Shown: positions 1-7,260 of the stretch, in pieces | Position numbering within the stretch: position 1 is the stretch's first letter | How the letters are laid out: each line of letters begins with the position of its first letter | NCBI RefSeq assembly: GCF_004343195.1 | Contig: NZ_SMCR01000002.1 | Location: forward strand, 248,001-312,000 | Direction: 5' to 3' | From: Biostraticola tofi | GTDB taxonomy: Bacteria > Pseudomonadota > Gammaproteobacteria > Enterobacterales > Enterobacteriaceae | Length of the DNA: 64,000 nucleotides | Program-made: the position numbers and the translations under genes | Notes under the pieces: generated by a model | Databases searched by the model: none | The model's input: only the letters and a program-made list of their open reading frames with translations | Told to the model about the DNA's origin: nothing

Positions 1-36
1 ATAAACGGACAGCCAGCGTTGGCTGAAAGGATTTTA

Positions 37-52
37 TGTGATGTTCGTCACA
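37..52. promoter_or_regulatory. CRP (cAMP receptor protein) binding site
   Basis: The sequence is TGTGA-N6-TCACA, which matches both half-sites of the CRP consensus exactly. It lies just upstream of a promoter for the AzuC-like gene and is centred about 49 bp before the inferred transcription start. That is not one of the usual activator positions (-41.5 or -61.5), so whether it activates or represses cannot be read from the sequence. From memory, E. coli azuC is also glucose/CRP controlled. Confidence 0.7.
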
Positions 53-58
53 AAAAAC

Positions 59-87
59 TTGTCTCGGGTGGCAGTTCTTTGTACAAT
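59..87 (+). promoter_or_regulatory. Sigma70-type promoter of the azuC-like RNA
   Basis: A -35 element TTGTCT (59-64) and a -10 element TACAAT (82-87) are separated by exactly 17 bp. Transcription would start near base 94. The promoter sits directly downstream of the perfect CRP site and upstream of the small ORF at 136. Confidence 0.6.
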
Positions 88-135
88 CGTTTCCAGAAGG
101 TAACAGAGTGTTCATCCCAGCCAAGAGAAATTAAC

Positions 136-213
136 ATGCGTAAATTTTTCAAGAAAATCCTGATTTCTTATATCAATGCATACAAACATGTGCCGCCAGG
201 TGCAATGTTTTAA
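136..213 (+). CDS. azuC: AzuC-like small amphipathic protein (25 aa)
   Basis: The ORF starts at ATG 136 behind a purine-rich AAGAGA ribosome site. The product is 25 residues: a basic, hydrophobic first half (MRKFFKKILI) followed by Y-x4-K-x-VPPG-x-MF at the C-terminus. E. coli AzuC (28 aa), as I recall it, has the same design: a basic start, a Tyr, and KDVPPGNMFR at the end. AzuC is a small membrane-associated stress protein reported to bind glycerol-3-phosphate dehydrogenase GlpD. A longer open frame from position 19 exists, but its extra 39 residues look non-coding and would overlap the CRP site and promoter. Family assignment is good for so short a protein; function here is by analogy. Confidence 0.7.
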   Translation: MRKFFKKILISYINAYKHVPPGAMF

Positions 214-259
214 TTCAAGGGCTTAACAGCCTGTTCAGGCGAATTTACCCTGAAACGAT

Positions 260-284
260 AACGGCGCCTGTGGCGCCGTTTTGC
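260..284 (+). terminator. Intrinsic terminator after azuC
   Basis: A perfect 9-bp stem AACGGCGCC / GGCGCCGTT with a 3-nt loop (TGT) is followed by a short T run. It ends the azuC-like transcript and lies between it and the convergent monooxygenase gene, so it may serve both directions. Confidence 0.8.
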
Positions 285-315
285 TGTGTGCAGTTTGCCA
301 TTGATGGCAAATTCC

Positions 316-612
316 TCAGTACAGGTTTTTCAGTACCGAGACTTCCAATGGTCTTACGGTCAAGGTGGACAATCCATCGACCAATGCCCGCAAATGCGGC
401 GTCTGGCTGTGCTGCTGCAACGCTTCTTCACTGGACCAGTGCTCGACAAAGATAAAATGATCCGGACGTTGCTGGTCTTGATGGGCCTGATACTGCAGAC
501 ATCCTTCTTCTTTGCGCGTTGCCTCAACACAGCTCTTGAGAAGCGCTTTTATTGCCTCTGAACTGCCGGGTTTACCTTCAACGATTGCAACTACATGAAT
601 ATCATTAGACAT
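316..612 (-). CDS. Antibiotic biosynthesis monooxygenase (ABM) domain protein, YgiN-like
   Basis: The protein has 98 residues, the usual size of a single ABM (dimeric ferredoxin-like) domain. The N-terminus (IHVVAIVEGKPGSSEAIKALL) and the central FIFVEHWSSEEALQQHSQTPHL segment are the family hallmarks: a beta strand, the E-x-W motif, and the His-rich helix. Relatives such as E. coli YgiN act as cytosolic quinol monooxygenases without metal or flavin. The ATG at 612 follows an AAGGG ribosome site. It is convergent with the azuC-like unit and divergent from the DUF808 gene. The substrate cannot be inferred. Confidence 0.8.
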   Translation of the reverse strand: MSNDIHVVAIVEGKPGSSEAIKALLKSCVEATRKEEGCLQYQAHQDQQRPDHFIFVEHWSSEEALQQHSQTPHLRALVDGLSTLTVRPLEVSVLKNLY

Positions 613-772
613 TTTCTGACCCTTGTGGAAGCACCAGTAGACGCGTGGAAACGATATTGCGCCGGTCTGGGTACGGTTAAGAAGAAAGGTTAAGTGTTTT
701 ATTACTATTATGATAATACCCTGCTTTAATGATAACGATCACTTTGTGTTATAGAACAATAAGGAAGTAGAT

Positions 773-1870
773 ATGGCCGGAACCAGCCTGCTGGCATTGA
801 TTGATGACATCGCGTCGATTCTTGATGACGTCGCGGCGATGAGCAAAGTCGCCGCTCGTAAAACCGCCAGCGTCCTGAGCGACGACCTGGCGCTGAATGC
901 GCAACAGGTTTCCGGCGTCAATGCAGATCGCGAGCTGCCGGTGGTGTGGAAAGTCGCCAAAGGGTCGTTGCTGAATAAGGCGATCCTGGTACCGCTGGCG
1001 CTGGTGATAAGCGCATTTATCCCCTGGGCTATCACCCCGCTGCTGATGATCGGCGGTGCTTACCTGAGCTATGAAGGGGTAGAAAAGCTCATTGAAAGCT
1101 GGCACAAGCGCCAAGAGAAAAAGCGCCGAAAATTATCTGACCCGTCCACTACTGCTTATGCCGGTACCCCGACTCCTGGCATACCGACTGGCGGCATAAC
1201 TACTGGCGGCATACCGACGGGCGGTACACCGGCTCCCGGCACCGCGGTCCCGCCAGCATCCTCTGCAGCCACAACGTCTACGCTGGCGGGAAATGGTGAA
1301 GATGTGTACCTAGATGGCAAGCAAATTGATGCATCGACCGATTTGGTTGCCCTTGAGAATCAGAAAATCAAAGGCGCAGTAAAGACCGACTTTATCCTGT
1401 CAGCTGAAATTATCGTCATTTCCCTCGGCACCGTGGCGACCGTTCCGTTGCTGGATCAGGTGCTGGTGCTGATAGTCATTTCATTGGTGATGACCGTGGG
1501 CGTCTACGGGCTGGTGGCCGGCATCGTAAAAATGGATGACCTTGGCCTTTATATGAGCCGCCTTACCGGCGATGGCGGGCTGCGTACCATGCTGCGTTCC
1601 GCGGGGCGTGGCGTGGTTGCTGCCGCTCCGATGCTGATGAAAGCCTTATCGGTTATTGGCACTATCGCGATGTTCCTGGTCGGCGGCAGCATACTGGCTC
1701 ACGGCTTCCCCTGGACTCACAGTCTGCTGGACAGTCTGGCTGCCGGGCACAGCGGCTGGGTCGCCTCGATTCTGACTGCATTGACCGACATGGCCCTGGG
1801 CCTGGTCGCCGGTATCATTATCGTGGCGGTGGTGACACTGGTGAAGAAAATGCTGGGTAAAGGGCACTAA
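773..1870 (+). CDS. DUF808 (YedI-like) inner membrane protein
   Basis: The start MAGTSLLALIDDIASILDDVAAMSKVAARKTA is the diagnostic opening of the DUF808/YedI family. At 365 residues it is longer than E. coli YedI (about 305). The surplus is mostly a Gly/Pro/Thr-rich insertion (residues about 131-170) in the loop after the first membrane pair (about 70-98). Further membrane segments lie at about 205-255, 280-310 and 325-360. No enzymatic function is known for the family. An AAGGA ribosome site precedes the ATG. The gene is convergent with the GH15 gene, 61 bp downstream. Confidence 0.85.
   Translation: MAGTSLLALIDDIASILDDVAAMSKVAARKTASVLSDDLALNAQQVSGVNADRELPVVWKVAKGSLLNKAILVPLALVISAFIPWAITPLLMIGGAYLSYEGVEKLIESWHKRQEKKRRKLSDPSTTAYAGTPTPGIPTGGITTGGIPTGGTPAPGTAVPPASSAATTSTLAGNGEDVYLDGKQIDASTDLVALENQKIKGAVKTDFILSAEIIVISLGTVATVPLLDQVLVLIVISLVMTVGVYGLVAGIVKMDDLGLYMSRLTGDGGLRTMLRSAGRGVVAAAPMLMKALSVIGTIAMFLVGGSILAHGFPWTHSLLDSLAAGHSGWVASILTALTDMALGLVAGIIIVAVVTLVKKMLGKGH
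1163..1252 (+). repeat. Six in-frame 15-bp units (Gly-x-x-x-x pentapeptide repeat) within the DUF808 gene
   Basis: Residues 131-160 of the DUF808 protein are six consecutive pentads: GTPTP, GIPTG, GITTG, GIPTG, GTPAP, GTAVP. The DNA units of 15 bp are similar (for example GGCATACCGACTGGC), so slippage can change copy number without breaking the frame. Confidence 0.85.
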
Positions 1871-1931
1871 AGACTGAGACTGCTGGTCGGGGAAAAACCG
1901 CGATAAGCCGGTCCACCCTGCGCCAGCAGGT

Positions 1932-3761
1932 TCAATAATCGCGATCTTCAAGCCGATGTCCGGAAAGCGCATTGGCGGCGCAGATAAGCGATAAATGGCT
2001 GAGGCCCTGGGGCAGGTTGCCTCGCCAGGTTCCGCTGCGGACATCAAACATTTCATTCAGGGTCTGCACATTGCCGGTGGGGTTAATCTGCCCGAGGATT
2101 TCTTCCATTGATGCCCGGGCAAGGTCTGGCTCATTAAGCGCGACCAGCGCCTCTACCATCCAGAATGAACAGGCGATAAAAGTACTTTCATCCTCTTCGA
2201 CACCGGAATAGCGATACAGCATGGCGCTGCCGTGTCCCAGCTCATGGCGCAGGGCACGGTAGGTGGCGCGCATCCGCTGTGGATTGACGTCGTTGCCATA
2301 GCGATGCATCAGAGTTACCGATGCATCCAGCTTCTCACTACCGGCAAAGAAGGTATAGGATTGCCTGGACTCCGACCAGCAGTTTGCTTCAATCCAGTCC
2401 CGGATCCTGTCCCGCTCCCTGGACCAGCGATCTTTCCAGGTCGGTTCAATATGTCCTCGCTCCACCAGGCTGACCGCCTGATTCAGCGCCAGCCAGCAGG
2501 CCATCTTGGAATGGGTGTAGTGGCGAAGCTCCCCCAGCTCCCAAATTCCTGAGTCAGTTGACCGCCAGCGGTCGGCACATTGATTAGCCAGCTCGCCCAG
2601 CATCCGGGAAGTGCCGATATCAATCAGATGGCCGGCATCGATAAACAGCACCGCGGTACCGAGCATATCGCCATACATACTTAACTGGCACTGGGCGCTG
2701 GCATTATTGCCCACGCGCACCGGCTGGGAACCCTGGTATCCCTCAAGGGGAAGAAACCGTTCTTCCGGCACCGGATCCCCTGACAGGGTGTAACAGGTTT
2801 GCAACTCAGGTCCGTGCTTCATAATGGTGGCCGCCAGCCAGGAAAAAGCGGCTTTACAATCCTCCAGCGCACCCAGATAGACAAAGGATTTGATGATAAG
2901 GCAGGCATCCCTTATCCAGGCATAGCGGTAGTCATAGTTTTTATCGCCGCCGATGCCCTCTGGTATTGATGTCGTTGCCGCCGCAGCCAGGGCACCGCTA
3001 GGCGAGTACCAGAGAAACTTAAGCGACAGCGCTGAACGGATGACCTGCTGCCGGTATTCTCCCCGGTAGCTGAGGTTTTCCACCCAGTCGCACCAGCCGG
3101 TATGGCTGGTTTCAATCCGCTGATCAATTTTTTCAAGCGGCGGAATGGCCAACGGTTCGTTCTCTGTGACCAGCAGCGCCAACAATGTATGCGAGGCGGG
3201 GCGGGTGATAAAGTGGGCCTCGGCGCCTTGATCCCGATACGAATCGAAGTTGACATCGTCAGAGGCATGGATCATCGCCATAAGCTGACCGATATGATAA
3301 ACCTTACCCAGCGACGTATCCTGATGCCAGGCATTAATGGTGTCGGCAAAGGTACCTATGCGCAGCGACAGCCGGAACGGTACTTCACCTTCAATACCTT
3401 CAATTCGGCGAGCCAGCTCGTTCCAGGGCAGTCGACCAGCCAGGGTACTGTTAATCGATTCAGTCATTAAGGCTATGCCGGTGTCGGTGATGAATCGCGT
3501 TTCAAGTACGTTACTGTTATCCCGATAAGCTCGTTCAATATGATAACGGCCCGTCGGCTCAATCTGGAAATACCCCCCTTTACCGGCATCGAGAATGCGG
3601 TCGAACAGCGGCGGCGAGTCGATACCCGGCGCACACCACCAATCGATAGACCCATCTGAAGCAATCAGCGCGACTGAACGCCCTTCGCCAATCGCAGCAT
3701 AATTGCCCAATGTTTCATAGCCATTATCTCTGTGGGGAATAATCGGGGAAGGTCTATGCAT
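1932..3761 (-). CDS. Glycoside hydrolase family 15 protein (glucoamylase/trehalase-like)
   Basis: The protein has 609 residues in the usual two-part layout of bacterial GH15 enzymes. The N-terminal trehalase-like domain (about 1-200) contains NYAAIGEGRSVALIASDGSIDWWC. The C-terminal (alpha/alpha)6 barrel contains the YAWIRDACLIIKSF, GIWELGELRHYTHSKM and STFIACSFWMVEAL segments. The Trp-Glu of the GIWELG segment is the expected region of the general acid. No signal peptide is seen, so it should act on alpha-glucosides in the cytoplasm; trehalose, maltooligosaccharide or glucan are all possible. It ends tail to tail with the DUF808 gene. Confidence 0.88.
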   Translation of the reverse strand: MHRPSPIIPHRDNGYETLGNYAAIGEGRSVALIASDGSIDWWCAPGIDSPPLFDRILDAGKGGYFQIEPTGRYHIERAYRDNSNVLETRFITDTGIALMTESINSTLAGRLPWNELARRIEGIEGEVPFRLSLRIGTFADTINAWHQDTSLGKVYHIGQLMAMIHASDDVNFDSYRDQGAEAHFITRPASHTLLALLVTENEPLAIPPLEKIDQRIETSHTGWCDWVENLSYRGEYRQQVIRSALSLKFLWYSPSGALAAAATTSIPEGIGGDKNYDYRYAWIRDACLIIKSFVYLGALEDCKAAFSWLAATIMKHGPELQTCYTLSGDPVPEERFLPLEGYQGSQPVRVGNNASAQCQLSMYGDMLGTAVLFIDAGHLIDIGTSRMLGELANQCADRWRSTDSGIWELGELRHYTHSKMACWLALNQAVSLVERGHIEPTWKDRWSRERDRIRDWIEANCWSESRQSYTFFAGSEKLDASVTLMHRYGNDVNPQRMRATYRALRHELGHGSAMLYRYSGVEEDESTFIACSFWMVEALVALNEPDLARASMEEILGQINPTGNVQTLNEMFDVRSGTWRGNLPQGLSHLSLICAANALSGHRLEDRDY

Positions 3762-4236
3762 TCACTGCGGATCCTGTAAAGTTTTTTTCGCTATTTCAGC
3801 TAATTGCCCTTTTATTTAAGCATAGCCCAAAGCGGTCGCCGCCGATGGATATTTCGCTTTTGGTAAAGCGGAGCGCGACACAATGCGGTAACGGCACGGG
3901 TAAAATCCAGGTGATCCCTGCCGATATTTATAAACCGGTAATATTCATTTTTATTTTATTATTGCTATACATCAATCTGTTGCCATTTTTTCGGGGAAAA
4001 TGTTGCTTAATTTTTCGCAGAGATAGATAGCTGCGTAATTAACTTTATCACGCAGGAAAGACTTATTTTAATCAACTCTTTAGAAAAAATATAATATTAA
4101 CGAAACAATGTGTATCAAGGCGTTAATACCAGTGGCGTATTATAATTTGACCACTATCCTTATATATTCAGGTTGCCATCCGGTGACTTGCCACACGGCG
4201 AAATAGCGGCCATGTAGGGTGTTGATAACCTCGGAG
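3762..4236. other. Intergenic region upstream of the GH15 gene and the KGG gene
   Basis: About 475 bp that is AT-rich in its central and right parts. It presumably carries the GH15 promoter (leftward) and the promoter of the KGG-repeat gene (rightward). A 61-codon open frame at 3845-4030 has no ribosome site and no recognisable family, so it was not called. No repeat or RNA gene is evident. Confidence 0.5.
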
Positions 4237-4242
4237 ATGGCA

Positions 4243-4293
4243 ATGCTCCAGTTCACACAATGTTTGTACAGACAGATCGGAGGCTCCAAATGA
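4243..4293 (+). CDS. Possible 16-codon leader peptide coupled to the KGG-repeat gene
   Basis: ATG 4243 follows a CGGAG site at good spacing and opens a frame of 16 codons (MLQFTQCLYRQIGGSK). Its TGA (4291-4293) overlaps the ATG of the next gene in an ATGA. The overlap is typical of translational coupling. The peptide itself resembles nothing I know. It may be a regulatory leader or chance. Confidence 0.35.
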   Translation: MLQFTQCLYRQIGGSK

Positions 4294-4478
4294 CGAAACA
4301 TCGTGGTGGTTCAGGTAATTTTGCTGAAGATCGGGAAAAAGCGTCTGCCGCAGGGAAAAAGGGCGGGCAGAACAGTGGGGGAAATTTCAAGAATGATCCC
4401 CAGAGAGCATCCAAGGCCGGCGAAAAAGGCGGCCGCAACAGCCATGGCGGAGGCAGAAAGCCCGCCGCGGAATCCTGA
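4290..4478 (+). CDS. KGG-repeat general stress protein (YciG/Con-10 family)
   Basis: The protein has 62 residues and is very hydrophilic, made of repeated KGG-type motifs: RGGSGNFAEDREKASAAGKKGGQNSGGNF, then RASKAGEKGGRNSHGGG. E. coli YciG and YmdF and fungal Con-10 share this pattern; they are small, probably disordered proteins of the general stress response. The start at 4290 was chosen because CGGAGG lies just upstream and the family begins close to this point. A start 30 bp upstream would add residues foreign to the family. Stress (RpoS) control is expected from the family but was not seen directly. Confidence 0.85.
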   Translation: MTKHRGGSGNFAEDREKASAAGKKGGQNSGGNFKNDPQRASKAGEKGGRNSHGGGRKPAAES

Positions 4479-4513
4479 CGCTAGCGGCGGTTTCACTTGA
4501 ACCGCACTGCTTA

Positions 4514-4555
4514 ATCCCTTTTTGGCTTTTCCTGAGCTGCAGAGGGATTTTTTTG
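4514..4555 (+). terminator. Probable intrinsic terminator after the KGG gene
   Basis: AATCCCT (4514-4520) pairs with AGGGATT (4544-4550), followed by a T run of seven. The loop is long (23 nt), so the stem is modest. A second GC-rich hairpin (CCGCCGC at 4462 / GCGGCGG at 4484) overlaps the stop codon of the gene. Confidence 0.5.
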
Positions 4556-4623
4556 CACATGCAACTGGCCCTAGAAAAGGCCATAATGGCGCTCATCCGT
4601 TCCGTCAGCAATAAGGCATCGCC

Positions 4624-4983
4624 ATGAGCACCGTCACCCTCTACCATAATCCGGCCTGCGGAACCTCACGCTCTACTCTCGCGCTTATCCGCGAACAAGG
4701 CATTGAACCGGAGATTATTGACTATCTGCAAACCCCGCCATCAAAAGCTACCCTGGTAAAACTGATAGCCGATATGGGGATAAGCGTTCGTGCGCTGATT
4801 CGTACTAATAACGATCTCTATGTTCAACTGGATCTGGCAAATCAGCACTGGACTGACGATCAATTGATCGATTTTATCCTTGCCAATCCGCTCCTGATGA
4901 ATCGCCCGATAGTAGTAACACCTGCCGGAACGCGCCTATGCCGGCCCAAAGAACGGGTGCTGTCTCTACTGCCGGATCGCTGA
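4624..4983 (+). CDS. arsC: Arsenate reductase, glutaredoxin-dependent (ArsC)
   Basis: The protein has 119 residues with the HNPACGTSR active site. Cys12, Arg60, Arg94 and Arg107 fall at exactly the positions of the catalytic Cys and the three arsenate-binding Arg of plasmid R773 ArsC. It reduces arsenate to arsenite using glutathione and glutaredoxin in the cytoplasm. It is shorter than the 141-residue plasmid protein and corresponds to the compact chromosomal form. There is no arsR, arsB or acr gene beside it, so efflux must come from elsewhere, or the protein may have another reductase role. Confidence 0.9.
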   Translation: MSTVTLYHNPACGTSRSTLALIREQGIEPEIIDYLQTPPSKATLVKLIADMGISVRALIRTNNDLYVQLDLANQHWTDDQLIDFILANPLLMNRPIVVTPAGTRLCRPKERVLSLLPDR

Positions 4984-5052
4984 ACCGCCGCATCGCTGCG
5001 AAGGGCTGACAACAACAGCGCCAAAGCTGATTGACCGATGTCTTTACCCTGA

Positions 5053-5157
5053 CGCGGGGCTGATGCAATACGAGGCGGGGCAGATGAAGTACGACGCGTG
5101 GCTGATGCAATACGACACGGGGCTGATGAAATAGGACGCGTGGCCGATGCAATACAA
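5053..5157. repeat. Five-copy 21-bp tandem repeat (minisatellite)
   Basis: Five contiguous units of exactly 21 bp start at 5053, 5074, 5095, 5116 and 5137. The consensus is CGCGGGGCTGATGCAATACG followed by A. Copies differ at a few bases, with alternate units (2 and 4, versus 1, 3 and 5) sharing GATGAA versus GATGCA. It lies in the gap between arsC and yifK. Open frames through it give heptad-like peptides on either strand, but none has a ribosome site, so it is scored as non-coding. Confidence 0.9.
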
Positions 5158-5325
5158 TGCGCTGCGGCAGGTGTTCGAGACCGCACAGCATTCTGATGAT
5201 AAACCTACAACCGGATAATTATTGTTTTTGCTGCAAAAGGGCAAAAAGGCGCTAAAAATGCGGTACCCTCTTTTCCCTTGAAAAACCCAGTCTGCGTCAC
5301 AGGCTTTGTCTGAACATGAGGGAAT

Positions 5326-6705
5326 ATGACCACAACACCTAAGGGACTTCAGCGCGGCCTCGAAGCCCGACACATCGAACTCATTGCCCTGGGCGGCACC
5401 ATTGGCGTAGGCCTGTTCATGGGCGCCGCCAGCACGCTGAAATGGGCCGGCCCGTCGGTTCTGCTGGCTTATATCATTGCCGGTCTGTTTGTCTTTTTTA
5501 TCATGCGCTCCATGGGCGAAATGCTGTACCTCGAGCCTGTCACTGGCTCATTCGCCGTTTATGCCCACCGCTACATGAATCCTTTTTTTGGCTATCTGAC
5601 GGCCTGGAGCTACTGGTTTATGTGGATAGCGGTCGGCATTTCGGAAATCACCGCCATCGGCGTCTATGTACAGTACTGGTTCCCTGAATTGCCCCAGTGG
5701 ATCCCGGCACTGGCGGCCGTAGGCCTGGTCGGTCTCGCCAACCTGGCGGCGGTCCGGCTGTATGGCGAAATTGAATTCTGGTTCGCGATGATAAAAATCA
5801 CGACCATCATCGTCATGATAGTGGTGGGTCTGGGCGTGATATTTTATGGTTTGGGCAATCAAGGGCAGGCAACCGGCCTGGCTAACCTCACCGCCCATGG
5901 CGGATTTTTCGCCGGCGGCTGGAAAGGATTCCTGTTCGCCCTTTGCCTGGTCGTCGCCTCTTATCAGGGGGTAGAACTGGTGGGCATCGCCGCGGGCGAA
6001 GCGCGCAATCCGCAGGTCACCCTGCGCCGGGCGATCAGCAATATCCTTTGGCGGATCCTGATTTTCTACGTCGGCGCCATCTTTGTGATTGTCACCATTT
6101 TCCCCTGGAACCAGATAGGCACTACCGGCAGCCCCTTTGTACTTACCTTTGCCAAAGTCGGCATTACCGCCGCCGCCGGCGTAATCAACTTCGTGGTGCT
6201 GACCGCTGCACTGTCCGGCTGCAACAGCGGCATGTACAGCTGTGGTCGCATGCTTTACTCTCTGGCGCACAATCGACAGCTTCCGGCTTTTATCGCCCGG
6301 GTATCGCGTAATGGCGTGCCGGCATACGGCGTCATGCTTTCCATTATTGTGCTGCTGCTGGGATCAGGCCTCAATTACCTGATACCCAACCCACAGCAGG
6401 TTTTCGTCTATGTCTACAGCGCCAGCGTCCTGCCAGGCATGGTGCCCTGGTTCGTGGTGCTGATAAGCCAGATACGCTTTCGCAAAACACATGCCGCTGC
6501 CCTGACAAGCCACCCTTTTCGTTCGATCCTGTTCCCCTGGACCAACTACCTGACCATGGCTTTCCTTATTTGCGTGCTGGTCGGCATGGCGCTAAGCCCG
6601 GAAACAAGGATGTCGCTTATCGTGGGCTGCCTATTCCTGGTCGGGGTCTCCGGCAGCTACCGCCTGCTCGGCGCACGGCGTATCGCAAGCACCAAGCCGA
6701 GATGA
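5326..6705 (+). CDS. yifK: APC-family amino acid permease YifK (threonine/serine)
   Basis: The 459-residue protein begins [20 protein letters not shown] and includes the [36 protein letters not shown] and [11 protein letters not shown] segments. These match E. coli YifK nearly residue for residue over most of the length. Twelve membrane segments are expected in the inner membrane. YifK is an amino acid:H+ symporter reported to carry threonine and serine. ATG 5326 gives a family-length N-terminus. The E. coli gene is followed by a tRNA cluster; none is visible here in the 550 bp downstream. Confidence 0.93.
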   Translation: MTTTPKGLQRGLEARHIELIALGGTIGVGLFMGAASTLKWAGPSVLLAYIIAGLFVFFIMRSMGEMLYLEPVTGSFAVYAHRYMNPFFGYLTAWSYWFMWIAVGISEITAIGVYVQYWFPELPQWIPALAAVGLVGLANLAAVRLYGEIEFWFAMIKITTIIVMIVVGLGVIFYGLGNQGQATGLANLTAHGGFFAGGWKGFLFALCLVVASYQGVELVGIAAGEARNPQVTLRRAISNILWRILIFYVGAIFVIVTIFPWNQIGTTGSPFVLTFAKVGITAAAGVINFVVLTAALSGCNSGMYSCGRMLYSLAHNRQLPAFIARVSRNGVPAYGVMLSIIVLLLGSGLNYLIPNPQQVFVYVYSASVLPGMVPWFVVLISQIRFRKTHAAALTSHPFRSILFPWTNYLTMAFLICVLVGMALSPETRMSLIVGCLFLVGVSGSYRLLGARRIASTKPR

Positions 6706-7260
6706 TTGTCCGGTAAAAGGGGGGCCATGCCAAAGGGTTGATATGATCACCTATTAAAGGCCTGCCATGCCGAAAGGGGGAATTAGCGAAAGCCTGGCCG
6801 CGCCCTTCGGCAGGGTAGGTCGGCTGACCCTGCAGCTATCCCTAAGCCCAGGCGGCAAGGGGATCACCCGTCACATTATTTAGCCCCTGGCTTGTCAACT
6901 CTGTGATATATGTCCGGCTAATTGCGCGCTTTTCGCCTACATTTCAAACATATCGGCATAACATTTTTGCGCCAAAAGGGTGCGGCATACCGAATATTTA
7001 TCTGATTTTGGAAAAATTACGACCTCATTCGGTGCAATGTATTGATGGCCACCGGGCATTTTTCCGGCAGGCAGCGCGATGAGAGGGAGCAGAGAGAGAA
7101 AATTTGCAACAATGGCAGAATTATTGCTTGGATAGCATGGTCGTTACTGGGTTTGACCCCGTGTAACCTAAGGTTTCATAACATATATCACCTATTGACT
7201 GCAGGCACACCTGATTGTCCACGCCTCTGGCGTTTCGCTTACATAGCAAAAAGGAACAAG
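6706..7260. other. Intergenic region between yifK and the liv operon
   Basis: About 555 bp. It contains two related GCCATGCC(A/G)AA stretches near 6724 and 6765 and a CCCTTCGGCAGGG segment that can fold back on the second one. No tRNA, no clear terminator and no ORF with a ribosome site is seen. The right end must hold the promoter and leader of the liv operon. The frame upstream of the LivK start is open to 7042 but looks non-coding. Confidence 0.5.

Larger units (their letters stand above)
94..284 (+). ncRNA. azuCR: AzuCR-like dual-function small RNA (candidate)
   Basis: The inferred transcript of about 190 nt runs from the promoter at 59-87 to a strong intrinsic terminator at 260-284 and carries the 25-codon AzuC-like ORF. 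In E. coli, AzuCR is an RNA of about 164 nt that encodes AzuC and also acts as a base-pairing regulator. The gene layout (CRP site, promoter, short ORF, terminator) matches that arrangement. A base-pairing function in this organism is inference, because no target pairing was tested. Confidence 0.5.

Noticed and set aside
706-740. Fur-box-like AT-rich stretch (TATTAT-G-ATAATA and TAATGATAACGATC) before the DUF808 gene
   Set aside because: The dyad is in the wrong orientation relative to the Fur consensus and the second part matches only weakly. AT-rich promoters give such matches by chance.
3845-4030. 61-codon open frame upstream of the KGG gene
   Set aside because: No ribosome site and no family resemblance; the composition looks like AT-rich intergenic DNA.
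5044-5373. 109-codon minus-strand frame through the 21-bp repeat (Ser-Tyr-rich heptads)
   Set aside because: No ribosome site, it overlaps the yifK start, and the protein is simply the repeat read in one frame. Reported as a DNA repeat instead.
6706-7260. Expected tRNA cluster downstream of yifK (present in E. coli)
   Set aside because: No cloverleaf-like sequence or TTCGA-type T-loop in a proper context was found, so no tRNA is called.
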